Assembly (NCBI GenBank): GCA_041623895.1
Contig: JBFJVZ010000265.1
Span: forward strand, 1 to 11,103
Source: JBFJVZ01 sp041623895
Lineage (GTDB): Bacteria; Planctomycetota; Planctomycetia; Pirellulales; Pirellulaceae
DNA: 11,103 nucleotides
Reading direction: 5' to 3'
Shown: piece by piece, positions 8,050 to 11,103 of the stretch
Numbering within the stretch: position 1 is the stretch's first letter
Layout: every line of letters begins with the position of its first letter
Program-made: the position numbers and the translations under genes
Notes under the pieces: model-generated
Told to the model about the DNA's origin: nothing
Database searches by the model: none
What the model saw: the letters and a program-made list of their open reading frames with translations, nothing else

Positions 8050-8069
8050 TTTTTCCATGTCGGCGAGAA

Positions 8070-9491
8070 TCATTTCGATTGAAACTGAAACGAATAAAGA
8101 TCGGCGTTTTGCAACTCCAGCAGTAGCCGCACGGGCTTGCCCGCCAAAGCAGACAGATCCGCATTGCTGTTCCATTTGACGACCTTGGCAATCGAATCCC
8201 CCGTGATTTTCTCACAATCAGAGAGTGTGAATCCTGCTACGGGATTGCCGTCAGCCGCTTGTATCTCCACGCGCACGGAACCGGCTGCGGACGTGGCAAA
8301 GTTGATCTCCAATTGCTTACCAGCGAAGATCAAAGGGCGTGTCAGCAAGCGGCCGCCTTTCGCGTCGGCGCTGGCGGATACAAACCCATCCACACGGTAA
8401 GTGAATCGCCGCACGCGGCTGTCCGGTCCGGTGTAATAGGCCTCGGTGGCATACACGGAGAACTCGCGGTCATCGCCCGGCAACTGCACAAGTCCCCAAG
8501 TCATGTAATTGCTGCGGTTGCCTTTGCGATCTTCTGGCGCGTCTTCGGGAATCACGGCTTCCGGCCAGCGGTTGAAATGCAGGCCATCCCGGCTGGTCAT
8601 GAACACGGGTTCGACACGCTGGCCTTCGTCCGGCAAATAACGAGTCGGGAATCCGATGAAAAGATGCGGAGCCCGCGGGTAGGGACGAATGGCATTGGTG
8701 TAAAGATGCTCGCGTTTCTGTTCGGTGTATTTCAGCCCGATCGGTTTCGTCCAGTTAAGAAAATCACTGGAGGTGCAAAGCATGATGTCGCGTTTTCCCT
8801 GGTTGAACCAACGATGATAGTCACGGTAGGTGCCATTGACGTTGTCATAAAACGCGAGGTTCTGTGAATCGAAAGCGCCCTCGGTGATCACGGGCTGGTC
8901 GTGCATCAGTTTCCAGTGAATTCCGTTCGCTGATTGAAAGGCGAACAGTCCGTGTTGGGACGACTTGTCAGCTTTGCGCAATGAACGTCCGCGCGCGAGC
9001 GCCTTGTAACGGGCGTCTGGTTTGCACTCCGGATTTGTGTCTTTGAAAGGAGTGAAGTTATGCCCGCCGATGCCGTTCCAAACGATGTTGTTCGCTTTGG
9101 AGCCAGCGAATTCGTACAAACCGAGTTCGGGCTTGGTCCAATGGATGCCATCGCTGCTTTCGGCGTAGCAGACGACTTCTGGGTGTCCCGACTTCTTTGC
9201 CTTTTCATCCCAATGCGCGCCGCGGTAATACATCCGGTACTTATCGCCATCCTGAAAGATCGTGTAGTACGCGCAAGTGTTTCCCTCCCAGGGCTTGTCC
9301 GTCACCAGCACGACTTCTCGCGGTTGCGGCCGATGCAATTGAAGGCTCACGTCGTCAAGCCTTTCAATCAGAAACTCGTCCACCATTAGCTCGCGTCGCG
9401 AGCCGATGTTGATCGCGTCCTCAGCTCCGGCGTGAATAAATGAGCCAAATAAAACGCCCAGAGTTGAGAGAACATTCAGTCTTGGTTTCAT
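8070..9491 (-). CDS. secreted five-bladed-propeller glycosidase-like protein
   Basis: A 473-residue secreted protein. The start at 9491 gives a Sec signal peptide (about 1-23, ending SFIHAGA), and a GGAG lies six bases upstream. An in-frame ATG at 9557 would add 22 polar residues before the signal and is rejected. Residues about 30-370 carry repeated blade motifs such as ESSDGIHWTKPELGL (111-125), SANGIHWK (187-194), TSSDFLNWTKP (240-250) and TSRDGLHF (299-306), resembling GH32/GH43/GH130-type propellers. FDSQN (207-211) holds a candidate catalytic or binding acid, D208. Residues about 380-470 form a beta-sandwich-like tail ending in NADLYSFQF, seen on many planctomycete proteins of this type. 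The family is widespread in Planctomycetes and Verrucomicrobia but uncharacterised as far as I know. Hydrolysis of a plant or algal glycan is inferred, and specific residues cannot be assigned with certainty. Confidence 0.85.
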   Translation of the reverse strand: MKPRLNVLSTLGVLFGSFIHAGAEDAINIGSRRELMVDEFLIERLDDVSLQLHRPQPREVVLVTDKPWEGNTCAYYTIFQDGDKYRMYYRGAHWDEKAKKSGHPEVVCYAESSDGIHWTKPELGLYEFAGSKANNIVWNGIGGHNFTPFKDTNPECKPDARYKALARGRSLRKADKSSQHGLFAFQSANGIHWKLMHDQPVITEGAFDSQNLAFYDNVNGTYRDYHRWFNQGKRDIMLCTSSDFLNWTKPIGLKYTEQKREHLYTNAIRPYPRAPHLFIGFPTRYLPDEGQRVEPVFMTSRDGLHFNRWPEAVIPEDAPEDRKGNRSNYMTWGLVQLPGDDREFSVYATEAYYTGPDSRVRRFTYRVDGFVSASADAKGGRLLTRPLIFAGKQLEINFATSAAGSVRVEIQAADGNPVAGFTLSDCEKITGDSIAKVVKWNSNADLSALAGKPVRLLLELQNADLYSFQFQSK

Positions 9492-9497
9492 CGTTTT

Positions 9498-9501
9498 CTC
9501 C
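9498..9501 (-). promoter_or_regulatory. ribosome-binding site of propeller glycosidase-like gene
   Basis: GGAG on the minus strand, six bases before the ATG at 9489-9491, is well spaced and decides the start in favour of the shorter, signal-peptide-bearing protein. The alternative ATG at 9557 has no comparable site. Confidence 0.65.
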
Positions 9502-9565
9502 GCAATGCCTTTGTTATCACTGGATAGCGCCATTTTTGGGTCAAGAAGCCGGGACATGCAGTCTC

Positions 9566-9640
9566 ATCAGCCGCCGGGCGCCGGCCCACGGTCCCGTCGT
9601 TTGTGCCGCTATAACCGCGTGCTGACGCAGGGCGGCTGAT
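9566..9640. repeat. 75-bp element bounded by perfect 10-bp inverted repeat
   Basis: ATCAGCCGCC (9566-9575) and GGCGGCTGAT (9631-9640) are exact inverted repeats enclosing 55 bases. Inside are small GC-rich hairpins, GGGC/GCCC just inside the left arm and GCGT/ACGC near the right arm, so a branched fold is possible. It occupies the 213-bp gap after the M24 peptidase gene and ahead of the propeller gene. It could end the first transcript or shape the leader of the second. No target-site duplication was seen to prove a mobile origin. Confidence 0.6.
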
Positions 9641-9704
9641 AAAAGTGGTGCTGTCCAAATTGTCTGATTTCCGATTTGCTGCACCCGGTCTGTAAGCACA
9701 CACC

Positions 9705-10802
9705 CTACACGAATAATTCCGTCGGCGTGGAAGTGAGCTGCTGGATACCGTCAGCGGTGACCAAAAAGTTTTCTTCGATGCGAATTCCAGCGCGCAAGGC
9801 ATGGGTGTAGAGTCCGGGTTCCACCGTGAACACGTCGCCTTCGGCGAATCGATCATCCCAGTTCGGATTCAAGTGCGGAGCTTCGTGCGGATACAATCCG
9901 ACGCCGTGGCCCAAGTGATGGGGGAACGCATCAGGCTGATACTGATCCAGTAATTCTTTTGCTTGATCGAACAACTCTCGGCAGGAGGCACCCGGCCGGA
10001 CAAACCGTTTCACAAGATCAAAGACGGTCATGATCACCTCGCGCGCTTTCAGTTGTTCGTCGGTTGGCCGGCCATCGACGGCAAACGTGCGGCAATTGTC
10101 GGCATGGTATCCGCGATACGCAGGTCCCAAATCCAGAATCATCAGTTCGCCCGCCTGTGCGCGACGATTTCGAGGCGGCCCGCCGCGGGCGTTGCTTTGA
10201 TAATCGTTACCCAAAGCCGTTAATGGTTCGCCGGCGGTTTCGACAGCGACCGCGTGAAGTTGATTGAAAACTGCCAGCTCCGTAATGCCCGGATGAACGA
10301 TCTCGCGAGCTTTTCGGTACATGGCGTCGGTGCAGGCGATTGCATGACGCATCATCAACAGTTCATCAGGATCCTTGCGGCGGCGCAGATTCCAAATTGC
10401 CGGTTCCACATCGATGGGTTCGTTTTCTAGGACCTGCTGAACATGCGGCCCAGCGGCAGAAAACTCAACCGCTGTTTTTTGATTCGATTTCGATAGTTCC
10501 TGCGTTGCCGCTTGCAACTGTTCTTGCCGAAGCGTGCTTAGCCACTGAGCCTGGAATGTGCGTACCGTGTCTGCCGCGTGATGGTCGGGCTCGCTGCCCG
10601 GCGCGATCAGCGTGCAATCACCGTCCACTTCCAGCACAGCCACTGCCCGCATCAAGGGGTGCGGGCGAAAACCGGTCAGCCACTGCACGTTCTCCGCCGT
10701 GACCAGAATCGCCCGGTCCGACTTCAACGTCGTCAGTGTTTCGCGGAGTCGCTGTTGCCGATCGCGGCAGTGGGTGATCGATAGTTGGGGTAAGTTGGTC
10801 AT
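9705..10802 (-). CDS. M24 family metallopeptidase, Xaa-Pro peptidase-like
   Basis: A 365-residue cytoplasmic protein with a creatinase-like N-terminal domain (about 1-145) and an M24 pita-bread domain (about 150-365). All five dinuclear metal ligands are visible: D224 in MILDLG, D235 in YHADN, H299 in HHLGHGVGL, E328 in TVEPG and E343 in IRIEEN; H306 follows in YPHEAP. Such enzymes cleave peptides next to proline. Unusually, the substrate-side histidine of the usual PHxxP segment aligns with G207 in NARGGPPRNR, so specificity may differ from aminopeptidase P or prolidase. The start at 10802 matches where family homology begins. An in-frame start at 11000 would translate the hairpin repeats upstream and is rejected. 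No clear ribosome-binding site is seen. It is followed by a 213-bp gap holding an inverted repeat, so it is probably not part of the glycan block. Confidence 0.9.
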   Translation of the reverse strand: MTNLPQLSITHCRDRQQRLRETLTTLKSDRAILVTAENVQWLTGFRPHPLMRAVAVLEVDGDCTLIAPGSEPDHHAADTVRTFQAQWLSTLRQEQLQAATQELSKSNQKTAVEFSAAGPHVQQVLENEPIDVEPAIWNLRRRKDPDELLMMRHAIACTDAMYRKAREIVHPGITELAVFNQLHAVAVETAGEPLTALGNDYQSNARGGPPRNRRAQAGELMILDLGPAYRGYHADNCRTFAVDGRPTDEQLKAREVIMTVFDLVKRFVRPGASCRELFDQAKELLDQYQPDAFPHHLGHGVGLYPHEAPHLNPNWDDRFAEGDVFTVEPGLYTHALRAGIRIEENFLVTADGIQQLTSTPTELFV

Positions 10803-10823
10803 GAGTGGGATTGCTGTATTGGC

Positions 10824-10970
10824 TGTGAATTCATTGCCGTCGGACGCTTTGCGTCCGCACGTTCGATCGCAGCGATCGACGACATACCCCGATCGCGGAG
10901 AGGTTGTGAATTTACTGTCGTCCGACGCTCCGCGTCGGAATGGTTCGTTCGCGGAGAGGCTGTGAATATA
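10824..10970. repeat. tandem hairpin-bearing repeat units upstream of M24 gene
   Basis: TGTGAAT recurs at 10824, 10905 and 10961, and TCGCGGAGAGG precedes the last two copies (10893-10903 and 10949-10959, a 56-base period). Each complete unit carries a perfect hairpin: CGGACGC (10841-10847) with GCGTCCG (10851-10857), and TCCGACGC (10921-10928) with GCGTCGGA (10932-10939). The first unit has an extra one, TCGATCG (10863-10869) with CGATCGA (10873-10879). The stems of the first and second units differ by a G:C to C:G swap that keeps pairing. The array lies just before the peptidase start, in its probable leader. Confidence 0.75.
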
Positions 10971-11023
10971 TTGGTAAATCCCGGCGTTTGTGAGTCCCAT
11001 ATAATTCTTACTTCGTCCTTCGT

Positions 11024-11092
11024 CATTCCTTGTTCGATATTGGATGTTCTTTCATGCCGCCATGAAAACCGCAGAACATCGAACAAGAAATG
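11024..11092. repeat. long interrupted hairpin, CTTGTTCGAT-type intergenic repeat
   Basis: Successive paired segments are CATT/AATG (11024-11027 with 11089-11092), CTTGTTC/GAACAAG (11029-11035 with 11081-11087), GATGTTCT/AGAACATC (11043-11050 with 11073-11080) and TTCATG/CATGAA (11051-11056 with 11061-11066) around the loop CCGC. Bulges are GATATTG on the left and AACCGC on the right. Read as protein it gives MFDVLRFSWRHERTSNIEQ, the kind of false FDV/TSNIE peptide often annotated in planctomycete and verrucomicrobial genomes. The element may continue past the window edge. Its function is unknown. Confidence 0.7.
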
Positions 11093-11103
11093 TCGAATGA
11101 AAA

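Larger units (their letters stand above)
10803..11103. other. 301-bp gene-free right end, made largely of repeats
   Basis: No gene is supported here. Most of it is taken up by tandem hairpin units (10824-10970) and a long interrupted hairpin (11024-11092), described separately. The short stretch at 10971-11023 shows no clear feature. The reading frames that cross the region are translations of the repeats. Confidence 0.7.

Noticed and set aside
9514..9544. Promoter for the propeller gene: TTGACC (9539-9544) and TGATAA (9514-9519) on the minus strand
   Set aside because: The 19-base spacing and weak -10 match leave it no better than chance; it was not listed as a feature.
10803..11000. N-terminal extension of the M24 peptidase to an ATG at 11000
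   Set aside because: The extra 66 residues are translations of the hairpin repeats and do not resemble the M24 family. Homology begins at the ATG at 10802.
11000..11005. Perfect TATAAT on the plus strand as a promoter
   Set aside because: No -35-like hexamer at a proper distance and no plus-strand gene in the window to serve.
10799..11086. 95-residue minus-strand frame beginning MFDV
   Set aside because: It is a translation of the right-end repeats and the peptidase leader, a known kind of false ORF.
10824..11092. CRISPR array or integron attC sites
   Set aside because: Repeat spacing is irregular (81 and 56 bases), units are hairpins without unique equal-length spacers, and no attC core motifs, cas genes or integrase are present.

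Overview
The window looks like chromosomal DNA from a planctomycete, probably Pirellulales or a Rhodopirellula-like relative. The best evidence is the adjacent pair of a PSCyt1/PSCyt2/PSD1 cytochrome-type protein and a Tat-exported DUF1501 protein, a signature of that phylum. Moderately GC-rich DNA, mostly weak Shine-Dalgarno sites and spacers full of hairpin repeats fit the same source. The placement is inferred from protein families; no rRNA or other phylogenetic marker is present.

Six genes are supported, all on the minus strand, so transcription runs from right to left. In that order they are: an M24-family Xaa-Pro peptidase-like protein (10802 to 9705), a secreted beta-propeller glycosidase-like protein (9491 to 8070), a secreted fusion of an SGNH/GDSL esterase with a sialidase-like propeller (7959 to 6070), a 987-residue PSD1 protein with a LamG insertion (5930 to 2967), a DUF1501 protein that overlaps it by four bases (2970 to 1585), and an outer-membrane beta-barrel protein (1293 to 229). 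Five of the six carry Sec or Tat export signals. The M24 peptidase appears cytoplasmic.

The middle of the window (1585-9491) reads as an exported glycan-processing block. The propeller protein and the esterase/sialidase-like fusion would act on a decorated polysaccharide. The PSD1/DUF1501 pair is often found in planctomycete loci of this kind, although its biochemical role is not established. The barrel protein could provide outer-membrane passage. Only the PSD1-DUF1501 pair is clearly translationally coupled. The other genes are separated by 110-291 bases, so one shared operon is possible but not shown.

Most spacers hold structured repeats rather than plain sequence. There is a nested hairpin at 121-166; a GTAGCGGAA(C/G)TCGCC hairpin family at 5972-6042 and 8006-8049; a 10-bp inverted repeat spanning 9566-9640; tandem hairpin units at 10824-10970; and a long interrupted hairpin at the right edge (11024-11092). 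Two of these families show compensatory base changes in their stems, which points to selection on folding. No rRNA, tRNA, CRISPR array, transposase or integrase was seen.
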